16,825 nucleotides of DNA from Thioalkalivibrio sp. (GCA_007136145.1 SLHN01000209.1:1-16825), one strand, 5' to 3'; shown: positions 7,560-15,479, counted from the stretch's first letter. Notes: generated from the letters alone by a model not told the origin. Program-made: numbers and translations.

Positions 7560-8924
7560 TCAACCGCCCCGAGGGGGAATCTCCAGGACTTGACCCGCGA
7601 AGATGCGGTCGTTGGGGAGCTGGTTGACCGCACGCAACTCGGCGACCGACATGCTGTAGCGCTCGGCGATGACCGAAAGACTTTCCCCCGGACGGATCAC
7701 ATGCCTGTCGCGCCGACCCTCGGCGATCATCGTGCCCGGAGGAGCGTGGGTGGCGAAATAGGCTCGAAGACCGGTGAGAATCGCATCTGAGAGGGAGTTC
7801 TGAAAACTTGCCGTGCGCAGCTTCCGTTCCTCGGAGGGGTTGGATATGAACGCCGCCTCGATCAACACCGAGGGCACATCAGGCGAACGCAGCACCGCGA
7901 AATTCGCGCGTTCGACTTCCGGCTTGCGCACCTTGCCCACCCGATGCATCTCGGAAATGAGACGGCTGGCAAGACTATGGCTGGCCTCGAGGCTTCCGCT
8001 CTGAGCGAGATCCAGGAGCACGCTGGTCAGTGAGTCATCCTTGCTCTCGATCGGCACCCCGCCGAGGCGCAGGTCGGCACTGTTCTCACGCTGCGCGAGG
8101 AACCGAGCAGCTTCGCTGGACGCACCGCGCTCGGAGAGAATATAGACAGACGAACCCTGGACACTCCGATCATGGATCGCATCCGCATGAATCGACAGAA
8201 AGACATCCGCCTGAGCCGCCCGCGCGCGATTGATCCGCTCCCGCAGCGGCAAAAAATAGTCCCCGGTCCGGATCAGCACCGGGCGCATCCCCGGTTCCTG
8301 CTCGATCCGCGCTGCCAGACGGCGTGCAATGTCGAGCACCACATCCTTTTCGCGTGTCCCGTTGGGGCCAAGCGCGCCCGGATCGTGCCCCCCATGCCCG
8401 GGATCAATGGCCACGATCACATCACGCAAGGGCTCGGACGAACGTGGCGCAGCGCTATTCCGCGGGGGTTCCGGTGCTGCCCGCGCCGCTGACACAACAT
8501 TTGGCCGCTCGGTCAGGTCCAGCACCAGCCGATGCGGTGAACCCTGTGCCGGCAGCAGCACGAAGCTGTGAGGCTCACTGGCGGCCCGCAGGTCAAGCAC
8601 CACGCGCAGATCGGTCCCGTTGCGCTGCGCATGACGGACACCTTGCACCAGGGAGCGCGGATTGGAGACCACATCGAGCGGCCCAAGGGCTTGCGCTCCG
8701 GAGAGATCGACCACCACGCGGTCCGGCGATTCCAGGGTAAAGATCTCGTAGTCCGCCGGCCCTTCCATGTCGAAGACCAACCGCGTTGTCTGGCCATCCA
8801 CCGACATCCGGAGCCTCTGCACACCGGCTCCGGCCCACGCCGACAGCGGCGCAACACCAAGACCCAGGCCCGCAAGGCCTTTCAGCAACAACCGACGACG
8901 CAGATCTGGCAGAGGCGCTTTCAT
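7560..8924 (-). CDS. N-acetylmuramoyl-L-alanine amidase (AmiB/AmiC type: Tat signal, AMIN, Amidase_3, LysM)
   Basis: This is a periplasmic zinc amidase that cleaves the MurNAc-L-Ala bond in septal peptidoglycan during daughter-cell separation. The 454-residue product begins with a twin-arginine signal (RRLLLK at 10-15, a hydrophobic stretch, cleavage likely after AWA near 31). An AMIN domain (~35-140) and a Pro/Ala linker (~145-165) follow. The Amidase_3 domain (~168-390) carries zinc/catalytic residues His177 (DPGHGG), Glu192, His246 (SIHAD) and Glu356 (IEAAF). One LysM repeat ends the protein (~406-450). A second ATG lies 7 codons upstream (8945); the ATG at 8922-8924 is preferred because AAGGGA sits about 10 nt before it. 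The gene holds the amiB position (between tsaE and mutL), but its Tat signal is like AmiC/AmiA of E. coli, so I leave the symbol blank. Confidence 0.94.
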   Translation of the reverse strand: MKAPLPDLRRRLLLKGLAGLGLGVAPLSAWAGAGVQRLRMSVDGQTTRLVFDMEGPADYEIFTLESPDRVVVDLSGAQALGPLDVVSNPRSLVQGVRHAQRNGTDLRVVLDLRAASEPHSFVLLPAQGSPHRLVLDLTERPNVVSAARAAPEPPRNSAAPRSSEPLRDVIVAIDPGHGGHDPGALGPNGTREKDVVLDIARRLAARIEQEPGMRPVLIRTGDYFLPLRERINRARAAQADVFLSIHADAIHDRSVQGSSVYILSERGASSEAARFLAQRENSADLRLGGVPIESKDDSLTSVLLDLAQSGSLEASHSLASRLISEMHRVGKVRKPEVERANFAVLRSPDVPSVLIEAAFISNPSEERKLRTASFQNSLSDAILTGLRAYFATHAPPGTMIAEGRRDRHVIRPGESLSVIAERYSMSVAELRAVNQLPNDRIFAGQVLEIPPRGG

Positions 8925-8961
8925 CACCGACAATCCCTTCAGCATCAGGGGCTCTGCTTAC

Positions 8962-8989
8962 ATTGTGGACCTTTTGCACGAAAATGCAA
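8962..8989 (-). promoter_or_regulatory. Candidate sigma70 promoter for the amidase-mutL part of the cluster
   Basis: On the minus strand TTGCAT (8984-8989, 4/6 to the -35 consensus) is separated by 16 nt from CACAAT (8962-8967, 4/6 to the -10 consensus). This would start transcription near 8954, about 30 nt before the amidase ATG at 8924. The tract is much more AT-rich than its surroundings. The -35 is half of an inverted repeat, TTGCA-N6-TGCAA, a possible operator. The 160-nt tsaE-amidase gap contains nothing else I can assign. Confidence 0.45.
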
Positions 8990-9084
8990 GCAAATAATCT
9001 CCGGCATATGAAGGACATATCGAAGAAATTAACTGCGCTTTCACGCTGCCCCACCGGGATCCCCTCACGCAGGGAAAACGCACT

Positions 9085-9549
9085 TCAATCCGCCACCACC
9101 TGCCGCGCCACGATTCCTGCTGACGGACCCTTGAACCACAAACGCCGCCCGTCACCCTCACGATCCAACACGATTTCCAGGTCCGGCGGCGGCAACCAGC
9201 CGGAGCCCCGCTCTGGCCATTCCACCAGCCACAGGGTCCGGGCATCGCTCTGTTCACGCAGGCCAAGGTTTTCCAGCTCCTCGGGGTCCGCAACCCGGTA
9301 GAGGTCGAGATGCAGCACGGTAAGCTCCGGGAATTCATAGGGCTCCAACAGGGTATAGGTCGGACTTCGAACCGCGCCTCGATGCCCGAGTGCATGCAGC
9401 AAGCCCCTGACGAAAGTGGTCTTTCCAGCCCCCAGATCCCCCTCCAGATGGATTCGTCGCACCTGCTCAAGCCAAGGGCAGCGTGCCAACGCGGCCCCCA
9501 TCTTTTCGGTCGCATCGGCGTCGGCCAGAAACACCCCGGAACCGCTCAT
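9085..9549 (-). CDS. tsaE: tRNA threonylcarbamoyladenosine biosynthesis ATPase TsaE
   Basis: TsaE is the P-loop ATPase that supports turnover of the TsaB-TsaD complex forming t6A at position 37 of ANN-decoding tRNAs. The 154-residue product has the normal family length. Walker A is GDLGAGKTT at 37-45. The family motifs SPTYTLLEPYE (62-72), HLDLYR (80-85) and VEWPERG (109-115) are all present. The open frame extends far upstream, but the ATG at 9547-9549 overlaps the nnr stop as ATGA (9546-9549), giving a family-typical N-terminus and suggesting translational coupling with nnr. The amidase follows after a 160-nt gap with its own likely promoter. Confidence 0.96.
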   Translation of the reverse strand: MSGSGVFLADADATEKMGAALARCPWLEQVRRIHLEGDLGAGKTTFVRGLLHALGHRGAVRSPTYTLLEPYEFPELTVLHLDLYRVADPEELENLGLREQSDARTLWLVEWPERGSGWLPPPDLEIVLDREGDGRRLWFKGPSAGIVARQVVAD

Positions 9550-11060
9550 GCCTCGCGGCTCACAGCGCTGGCGGGAAGCGCATCGATGACATCGCCCGCG
9601 AGGATGCCGCGCTGGTTGCCAACGCGCTGGGCGGCAAGGTTCGCTGCGGCAACATGCCATGCCGCGCCTGTTACCGCGGCATTTCCTGCCTCGAGCCCCT
9701 GCGCCCTGAGCGCCGCAATGATACCGGTCAGTACGTCTCCCATCCCCGCCGTCGCCATACCCGGATGGCCGCCCACGATACACGCGGGAATCTGGCCCGA
9801 CCCCGAGGCTACCAGCGTACCGGCGCCTTTCAGCAGCACCGCGCCGCCGTAGCGCTCCTGCAAGTGTTGCACGGTGCCCAGACGGTCCGCGTTGACCGCG
9901 GCCGCCTGCCTGCCAAGCAGGCGCCCTGCCTCGCCAGGATGTGGTGTCAGTATCCAGTCATCCCGCCGCCGCGGCGCCCGTGCCAGAAGGTTCAGGGCGT
10001 CCGCGTCCACCACCAGAGGACCACGCCAGTCGGCGACCGCCGGCCACAGCGCGCGTGCCCAGGCCTCTTGACCGAAGCCGGGTCCCACGGCCACCGCATC
10101 CGCACCCGCCAGGGGGACCTCGAGATCACGGGCAGCCTTTACAGGACGTACCATCAGTTCAGGACGATCGAGGTTCGCGAACGCTGCATGGTCGGGATGG
10201 GTTACCAGCGTCACGCGACCGGCTCCGGCACGCAGGGCGGCCGCCGCGGTCAGCCGGGCAGCACCCGAGTAACCAGGGGCACCGCCGACCACCAGCAGGT
10301 GACCGCAATCGCCCTTGTGCGCGCCCGGTCGGCGCGGTGGGATTGCGCTCGGCACCTGCGCCGGCGTGACCCGGTTGGCCAGGCAGGGCACCCCTTGGTA
10401 GATCGATTCGGGTAGATCGAGTGCAGCCACCCGCACCTCGCCAACGTGATTCACAGCCTCACCGGTACAAAGGCCAAACTTGTTCGCGATCATGGTCACC
10501 GTGAATCGCGCGCGCGCAGCGATGCCGTGCACCGAGCCAGTGTCGACATCGATACCGGAGGGGACATCGGCGGCGACCACTGGCACGCCGGAGCGGTTCA
10601 GGTGTTCGATCAATGGCGCGTAAGGCGGCTCCAGGGGCCGGCCGAGACCAATGCCGAACAGACAGTCGGCCCAGACCTCGGCGCGATCGGGGGAAAATGC
10701 GTGGAATGGATGGATTTGTCCACCGCTGTCGGTCCAGGCACGACGCGCCCTGGCACCGTCGGAGTCGGGCCGACCGCCGGGCTCGCCGGCGTGCAGGGTC
10801 ACGGTCCAGCCTGCGTCCGCAGCGAGGCGGGCCAGCACGAAGCCATCCCCGCCATTGTTGCCGGGTCCGCAGAGCACACCCAGCGTCCGCGCCCGCGGGA
10901 AGCCTTCCGAAAGGGCCGCGAGCAAGGCCGCGCCGGCTCGTTCCATCAGTCTCCCGCCGCCCATCCCAGGCAGGGCCATTGCCCGGCGGTCGAGCTCGCG
11001 CATTCCAGCCTCACCGAACAGGCGGTTGGCAATAAGGACGGTGATGGGGTCATGATCCAT
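9546..11060 (-). CDS. nnr: Bifunctional NAD(P)H-hydrate repair enzyme (epimerase + ADP-dependent dehydratase)
   Basis: Nnr repairs hydrated NADH and NADPH (NADHX/NADPHX), which form spontaneously or through GAPDH. The 504-residue product is the usual bacterial fusion. The N-terminal YjeF_N epimerase domain (~10-215) has GPGNNGGDG at 65-73 and PSGIDVD at 167-173. The C-terminal ribokinase-like dehydratase domain (~235-500) has VDADALN at 351-357, TPHPGE at 372-377, KGAGT at 411-415 and PGMATAGMGDVLTG at 433-446 with catalytic Asp442. The ATG at 11058-11060 gives a family-like N-terminus. An alternative ATG at 11082-11084 would overlap the queG start head to head, and neither has a clear Shine-Dalgarno sequence. 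The stop overlaps tsaE by ATGA. Divergence from queG is the same as in E. coli. Confidence 0.95.
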   Translation of the reverse strand: MDHDPITVLIANRLFGEAGMRELDRRAMALPGMGGGRLMERAGAALLAALSEGFPRARTLGVLCGPGNNGGDGFVLARLAADAGWTVTLHAGEPGGRPDSDGARARRAWTDSGGQIHPFHAFSPDRAEVWADCLFGIGLGRPLEPPYAPLIEHLNRSGVPVVAADVPSGIDVDTGSVHGIAARARFTVTMIANKFGLCTGEAVNHVGEVRVAALDLPESIYQGVPCLANRVTPAQVPSAIPPRRPGAHKGDCGHLLVVGGAPGYSGAARLTAAAALRAGAGRVTLVTHPDHAAFANLDRPELMVRPVKAARDLEVPLAGADAVAVGPGFGQEAWARALWPAVADWRGPLVVDADALNLLARAPRRRDDWILTPHPGEAGRLLGRQAAAVNADRLGTVQHLQERYGGAVLLKGAGTLVASGSGQIPACIVGGHPGMATAGMGDVLTGIIAALRAQGLEAGNAAVTGAAWHVAAANLAAQRVGNQRGILAGDVIDALPASAVSREA

Positions 11061-11082
11061 ACTTGAGATACCAGCGAGAGCC

Positions 11083-12183
11083 ATGACCGGAATCGTGCCG
11101 CAATCCCTGTCGCAAAGCCAATGCCGCGAGCTCGCCGAGCGCATCCGCGGCTGGGCGGGACAACTCGGCTTCCAGGCGATGGGCATCAGCCCAGCCGATG
11201 TCGGTGCGCACGCGGATCATCTGGAGCGCTGGCTGGACAAGGGTTCTCACGGTGACATGCAATGGATGCGTGATCGAGTAGCCCTGCGCCGCGATCCATC
11301 ACTGCTCGTTCCAGGGGTGCAACGGATCATCAGCCTGCGGATGGATTACCTGCCCCCGGGCGCGGCCGACCCCTGGCGCAACCTCGCCGACCCCGCGCGC
11401 GCCTATGTCTCGCGCTACGCGCTGGGCCGCGATTACCACAAATTGCTGCGCCGTCGCATCCAGCAACTGGCCACCCGGATCGAGGCCGAGATCGGCCCCT
11501 TCGGCTACCGCGCGTTCACGGACAGTGCCCCGATCCTGGAGAAAGGGCTGGCCGAACAGGCGGGGCTGGGCTGGATCGGCAAACATACCAACCTGCTCTC
11601 TCGCGACGCTGGATCGTGGTTCTTTCTGGGCGAACTGTTCACCGATCTGCCGCTGCCCGTGGACGACCGGGGCGCGGGTCATTGCGGCAGTTGTACCGCC
11701 TGCCTCGACATCTGTCCCACTCGGGCTTTCCGAGGACCCTACGACCTCGATGCCCGGCGCTGCATTTCCTACCTGACCATCGAGCATCAGGGCGCGATCC
11801 CGGAACCGCTGCGACCGCTGCTCGGCAACCGCATCTACGGCTGTGACGACTGCCAGCTGGTCTGCCCGTGGAACCGCTTCGCCGAGGTCAGCGTGGAACC
11901 CGATTTCACGGTGCGCCACGGATTGGATACGGCGTCGCTGATCGAACTGTTCAACTGGAACGAGGCTACCTTCCTGGACCGGACCGCCGGCATGGCGATC
12001 CGCCGCATCGGACACGAACGCTGGCTGCGCAACATCGCGGTTGCGTTGGGCAACGGCGCGTCAAGCACCGAAGCGATCGCCGCGCTGGGACGGCGCCTTG
12101 ACCATCCGTCTCCGCTGGTCCGCGAGCATGTGGCATGGGCCCTGCGGCGGCTCACTGACGCACCCGGACGAATCGGGGAATGA
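11083..12183 (+). CDS. queG: Epoxyqueuosine reductase QueG
   Basis: QueG is a cobalamin- and iron-sulfur-dependent reductase that converts epoxyqueuosine to queuosine at tRNA wobble position 34. The 366-residue product has the DUF1730-type cobalamin-binding N-terminal half, with TDSAPILEK (146-154) and GWIGKHTN (163-170). Two 4Fe-4S clusters follow, using Cys201, Cys204, Cys207 and Cys211, and Cys254, Cys257 and Cys261 (CDDCQLVCPWN). A short HEAT-like tail (PLVREHVAWALRRL, ~344-357) ends the protein. The ATG at 11083 is preceded by GAGA-type purines only. It diverges from nnr with a 22-nt gap and converges with parE. The stop codon region takes part in a long inverted repeat (see 12183-12282). 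Confidence 0.96.
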   Translation: MTGIVPQSLSQSQCRELAERIRGWAGQLGFQAMGISPADVGAHADHLERWLDKGSHGDMQWMRDRVALRRDPSLLVPGVQRIISLRMDYLPPGAADPWRNLADPARAYVSRYALGRDYHKLLRRRIQQLATRIEAEIGPFGYRAFTDSAPILEKGLAEQAGLGWIGKHTNLLSRDAGSWFFLGELFTDLPLPVDDRGAGHCGSCTACLDICPTRAFRGPYDLDARRCISYLTIEHQGAIPEPLRPLLGNRIYGCDDCQLVCPWNRFAEVSVEPDFTVRHGLDTASLIELFNWNEATFLDRTAGMAIRRIGHERWLRNIAVALGNGASSTEAIAALGRRLDHPSPLVREHVAWALRRLTDAPGRIGE

Positions 12184-12282
12184 AGCGACTCCCTGGCCCC
12201 TGCCGTGGGACGCCGTGAATCGATCCCCGCAGGATTGACGGCAGCATCCCTGCTGCCGACACCCGCGGCCAGGGCATCGCTT
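12183..12282. other. Foldable three-way-junction element between convergent queG and parE
   Basis: An outer imperfect inverted repeat pairs 12183-12198 with 12267-12282 (14 of 16 positions, two central mismatches). Inside it are two further stems. One is cctgc 12199-12203 with gcagg 12229-12233, extended by ggga 12207-12210 with tccc 12224-12227. The other is a perfect 7-bp hairpin, cggcagc 12239-12245 with gctgccg 12252-12258, around a 6-nt loop. No T run follows on either strand. It fills most of the 148-nt queG-parE gap and begins at the last base of queG. Possible roles are a bidirectional 3'-end structure, a termination or processing site, or a small structured RNA. The pairings are read directly; the function is unknown. 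Confidence 0.45.
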
Positions 12283-12331
12283 CGCCGGATACCGCGCCGC
12301 GATGCGATCCGTATCAGGGGCGGGGGAGTAC

Positions 12332-14212
12332 TCAGACTTCGGCGAGGTGGCCCTTGACCTCCAGCCACTGTTTACGGTCGCCGGCGCGCTTCTTTGCCAA
12401 CAGCATGTCCAGCAGACTCGCGGTGTCGTCGCCGTGTTCGACGGTCAGGCGCACCAGTCGGCGGGTGTCCGGGTTCATTGTCGTTTCCCGCAACTGCAGC
12501 GGGTTCATCTCGCCCAGGCCCTTGAACCGGGTCACCGCGACCTTGCCGCGCCGGTTCTCGGCGGCAATGCGGTCCAGGATGCCCTGACGCTCGGCTTCAT
12601 CCAGAGCGTAGAAGACGTCCTTGCCCACGTCGACCCGGAACAGCGGCGGCATCGCCACGAAAATGTGCCCACCCTCTACCAGAGGCCGAAAATGGCGTAC
12701 GAACAGCGCACAGAGCAGCGTGGCAATGTGGGCGCCGTCGGAATCCGCATCAGCGAGGATGCAGACCTTGCCATAGCGAAGTCCCTCCAACCTGTCGCTG
12801 CCAGGGTCAACGCCGACCGCCACGCTGATATCGTGGATTTCCTGCGATGCCAGGACCTGATCGGGATCGACCTCCCACGCATTGAGAATCTTGCCCCGCA
12901 GCGGCATGATCGCCTGAAATTCACGGTCACGCGCCTGCTTCGCCGAGCCGCCGGCGGAATCACCCTCAACCAGAAACAATTCGGTACGAGTGAGGTCCTG
13001 GCTGGCACAATCGGCCAGCTTGCCGGGCAGGGTCGGCCCCTGGGTGAGTTTCTTGCGCACCACCTTACGCCCGGCTCGCTGGCGCTTCTGGGCGTTCTGG
13101 ATTGCCAGCTCGGCGATGCGCTCGCCCATGGTTGGATGCTTGTTGAGCCATAGACTGAAGCTGTCCTTGACCACCCCGGCGACGAATGGTGCCGCCTCGC
13201 GGGAAGACAGCCGCTCCTTGGTCTGACCGGCAAATCCGGGATCCTGCATCTTGAACGAAACCACGTAGGCGACCCGCTCCCAGACATCGTCCGGTGCCAG
13301 TTTCACGCCCCGGGGCATCAGGCTTCGGAACTCACAGAACTCTCGCACCGCCTCGGTAATCCCGGTGCGCAAACCGTTTACATGAGTGCCACCCAGCGGG
13401 GTCGGGATCAGGTTGACGTAGCTCTCGGCCACACCCTCGCCGCCCTCTGGCAGCCATAGAACCGCCCAGTCCACCGCTTCCTTCCGCCCGGCCACCGAAC
13501 CCATGAATGGGTCATCCGGCAGCCGTTCAAGACCTTCCAGGGCCTCGACCAGGTAATCCTTGAGGCCATCGGCGTAATGCCACCGGCACTGCTCGCCGGT
13601 GACCTCATCGGCAAAAGTCACGTTCAGCCCCGGGCACAGCACCGCCTTTGCACGCAGCACGTGTTTCAGGCGCGGCACCGAGAATCGGGGGCTGTCGAAG
13701 TATTGCGGGTCGGGCCAGAATTGCAGCCGGGTACCGGTGTTGCGCCGAGCGACTTCGCTCACGACCTCGAGATCGCTGACCTTGTGACCTCCGGCAAAGG
13801 CCATGTTGTATTCCCGGCCGTCGCGCCGAATCCATACCTCGAGATGCTTCGACAAAGCGTTCACGACCGAGACACCAACGCCATGCAGCCCACCCGAGAA
13901 CTGGTAATTCTTGTCCGAAAACTTGCCGCCCGCGTGCAACCGGCCGAGAATCACCTCGATACCCGGGCATTTTTCGCGCGGATGCTCGTCCACCGGCATG
14001 CCGCGGCCATCATCAGTCACGGACAGGGAACCATCCCTGTGCAGCGTTACATCGATATTCTTCGCAAAGCCGCTGATGGCCTCGTCCACTGAGTTGTCGA
14101 TGACTTCCTGGGCCAGATGATTGGGTCTCGAGGTATCGGTGTACATCCCCGGGCGCTTGCGCACCGGGTCCAGCCCTTCCAGAACTTCGATGTCGGATGC
14201 GGAATAACTCAC
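12332..14212 (-). CDS. parE: DNA topoisomerase IV subunit B (ParE)
   Basis: ParE is the ATPase subunit of topoisomerase IV, which decatenates daughter chromosomes with ParC. The 626-residue product (E. coli 630) has the GHKL ATPase domain with catalytic Glu44 (NSVDEA), DDGRGMP at 67-73 and GGLHGVGVSVVNA at 107-119, plus the QTK loop with Lys332. The TOPRIM domain has EGDSAGG at 416-422 and the metal-binding DADSDG at 488-493. FKGLGEMNP occurs near 563-571. It lacks the large C-terminal insertion of many GyrB proteins, and RRPGMYTD-like text near the start (RKRPGMYTDTSRPNHL) marks it as ParE. The open frame extends 40 codons upstream, but the GTG at 14210-14212, with GGAGG about 10 nt before it, gives the family N-terminus. 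parC is not in the window. Confidence 0.96.
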   Translation of the reverse strand: MSYSASDIEVLEGLDPVRKRPGMYTDTSRPNHLAQEVIDNSVDEAISGFAKNIDVTLHRDGSLSVTDDGRGMPVDEHPREKCPGIEVILGRLHAGGKFSDKNYQFSGGLHGVGVSVVNALSKHLEVWIRRDGREYNMAFAGGHKVSDLEVVSEVARRNTGTRLQFWPDPQYFDSPRFSVPRLKHVLRAKAVLCPGLNVTFADEVTGEQCRWHYADGLKDYLVEALEGLERLPDDPFMGSVAGRKEAVDWAVLWLPEGGEGVAESYVNLIPTPLGGTHVNGLRTGITEAVREFCEFRSLMPRGVKLAPDDVWERVAYVVSFKMQDPGFAGQTKERLSSREAAPFVAGVVKDSFSLWLNKHPTMGERIAELAIQNAQKRQRAGRKVVRKKLTQGPTLPGKLADCASQDLTRTELFLVEGDSAGGSAKQARDREFQAIMPLRGKILNAWEVDPDQVLASQEIHDISVAVGVDPGSDRLEGLRYGKVCILADADSDGAHIATLLCALFVRHFRPLVEGGHIFVAMPPLFRVDVGKDVFYALDEAERQGILDRIAAENRRGKVAVTRFKGLGEMNPLQLRETTMNPDTRRLVRLTVEHGDDTASLLDMLLAKKRAGDRKQWLEVKGHLAEV

Positions 14213-14305
14213 CTGCGGCCTTCCTCCGGATTTCAGCTCGCCGTAGTGTAGTGCGACGCGTGCCTCCGACGCACGACCCGGCCCGGGGAATCCAGCGTCG
14301 AAGGC

Positions 14306-14333
14306 TTGAAATCCCCGCGCCCGGCCCGACAAT
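14306..14333 (+). promoter_or_regulatory. Candidate sigma70 promoter for cnoX
   Basis: TTGAAA (14306-14311, 5/6 to the -35 consensus) is followed after 16 nt by GACAAT (14328-14333, 4/6 to the -10 consensus). Transcription would begin near 14340, about 24 nt before the cnoX ATG. The 151-nt parE-cnoX divergent gap must also hold the parE promoter. On the minus strand I see only a weak TACACT near 14245-14250 without a good -35. Confidence 0.5.
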
Positions 14334-14363
14334 GTTCACAGATAACCGATTTCGGAGTATTTC

Positions 14364-15227
14364 ATGGTAGAAGCTACCAACGACCTGCTCGACGTCACCG
14401 CCGGCGATTTCGAAGCCGCGGTCATCGAGGAGTCCTTCCGCCGCCCGGTGCTGGTCGACTTCTGGGCCGACTGGTGTGGACCTTGCAAGATGCTGATGCC
14501 GGTACTGGCAAAGCTGGTTGACGAGTACAGCGGCAAGTTCCGCGTTGCCAAAGTCAACAGTGACGAACAGCAGGGCCTCGCCAGCCAGTTCGGAGTTCGT
14601 AGCCTGCCGACGGTAATGTGTTTTCGCCACGGCAAGCCGGTAGACCAGTTCATGGGCGTGCAGCCCGAATCGGCGATTCGCGCGATCATCGACAAATACG
14701 TCGAGCGGGCATCTGACCAAGTCCGGGAGCAGGCCCTGTCGAAACTGGAAGCAGGCGACGCCGCCGGCGCGGTCGCCGATCTGCGCTCGGCGGTTGCAAG
14801 CGATCCCGATCATCACGTGTTGAAGATTGATCTTGCCCGTGCACTGCTCGACGCCGGCGCCCCCGAGGACGCGGAGGAGCAACTGAACCTACTGCCGATG
14901 GACGTGCACGAACAGGAAGCCGTGAAACAGCTGCGCGCGCGCCTGGTCTTCGCGAAGACGCTGAACGGAACCGATCTCGCGGCACTCGAGCAGGCGGTCC
15001 GCGACAACGAGAATGACCCGGAGGGCCTTGAGCGACTTGCCGCGGCCTACATGGTCGCAGGGCGCAATCAGGAGGCGCTGGAACTGTATCTGAAGTTGAT
15101 GCAGCGCCATCGTGGCTACAAGGAAAACGCCGGGCACAAGGGCATGCTCGCGGCGTTCGAGGTCCTGGGGCCTCGGCACGAACTGGTCAACCAATATCGC
15201 CGGAAGATGGTTTCCCTGTTGTACTGA
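14364..15227 (+). CDS. cnoX: Thioredoxin-TPR chaperedoxin CnoX (YbbN)
   Basis: CnoX (YbbN) combines a thioredoxin domain with TPR repeats and protects oxidation-damaged proteins, passing them to GroEL/DnaK. The 287-residue product (E. coli 284) has a thioredoxin fold at about 8-112 with a classical WCGPC active site (Trp37, Cys38, Cys41) and the cis-proline loop SLPTVM. TPR-like helical repeats run from about 117 to 287 (for example ALSKLEAGDAAGAVADL, and LERLAAAYMVAGRNQEALELYL). The E. coli protein has SQHC instead of CGPC, so this version is probably able to reduce disulfides. GGAG lies 7 nt before the ATG, and a good promoter lies about 30 nt upstream. The gene diverges from parE and is probably monocistronic. 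Confidence 0.94.
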   Translation: MVEATNDLLDVTAGDFEAAVIEESFRRPVLVDFWADWCGPCKMLMPVLAKLVDEYSGKFRVAKVNSDEQQGLASQFGVRSLPTVMCFRHGKPVDQFMGVQPESAIRAIIDKYVERASDQVREQALSKLEAGDAAGAVADLRSAVASDPDHHVLKIDLARALLDAGAPEDAEEQLNLLPMDVHEQEAVKQLRARLVFAKTLNGTDLAALEQAVRDNENDPEGLERLAAAYMVAGRNQEALELYLKLMQRHRGYKENAGHKGMLAAFEVLGPRHELVNQYRRKMVSLLY

Positions 15228-15479
15228 TTACCGCCGGCTCTGATGCCCATGGGCTGATGCGGGGAGCGCCGTGTATGTGGCCGGGTTCCTGGCCACATGC
15301 AGGCCCCGGTCGCGGCGTGCCTCACACTTTAGAGTAAAGCCGTTGCCACACACATAGCCGCATCCGAAGGGCCCTGGCAGTGCAGTCTGATTCACAGCAA
15401 CCTGCCCCCGCCTCCGGAAAACCGGGGTCGCTCAGTTCATCGGGCAACAACAAAGAGAGTTGATGCATGGCCCCGTGAT
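15228..15479. other. Convergent intergenic region between cnoX and the DUF1028 gene
   Basis: This 252-nt gap contains a strong 11-bp hairpin (15272-15282 with 15291-15301, one G-T pair, 8-nt loop) 44 nt after the cnoX stop. It probably marks the cnoX mRNA 3' end, although no T run follows. Also visible are a gcccatgggc palindrome (15245-15254), a cttta-gag-taaag mini-hairpin near 15327-15339 and a ccgg-aaaa-ccgg hairpin near 15415-15426. A 48-codon minus-strand reading frame (15322-15468) starts 12 nt after the DUF1028 stop, but it has no clear ribosome binding site. I see no supported gene here. Confidence 0.5.

Noticed and set aside
9483..10415. 310-codon plus-strand open frame opposite tsaE/nnr
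   Set aside because: Antisense shadow of nnr, whose motifs are complete on the other strand. The product is Arg/Pro/Ala-rich without family features.
15340..15420. Possible cobalamin or other riboswitch in the cnoX-DUF1028 gap
   Set aside because: Fragments such as ggcagtgcag looked suggestive, but the conserved core boxes are absent on both strands and no gene start follows.
15322..15468. 48-codon minus-strand frame after the DUF1028 gene, with a CCESDC cluster
   Set aside because: No clear ribosome binding site, no recognisable family and a length compatible with chance. It would need conservation data to be revived.
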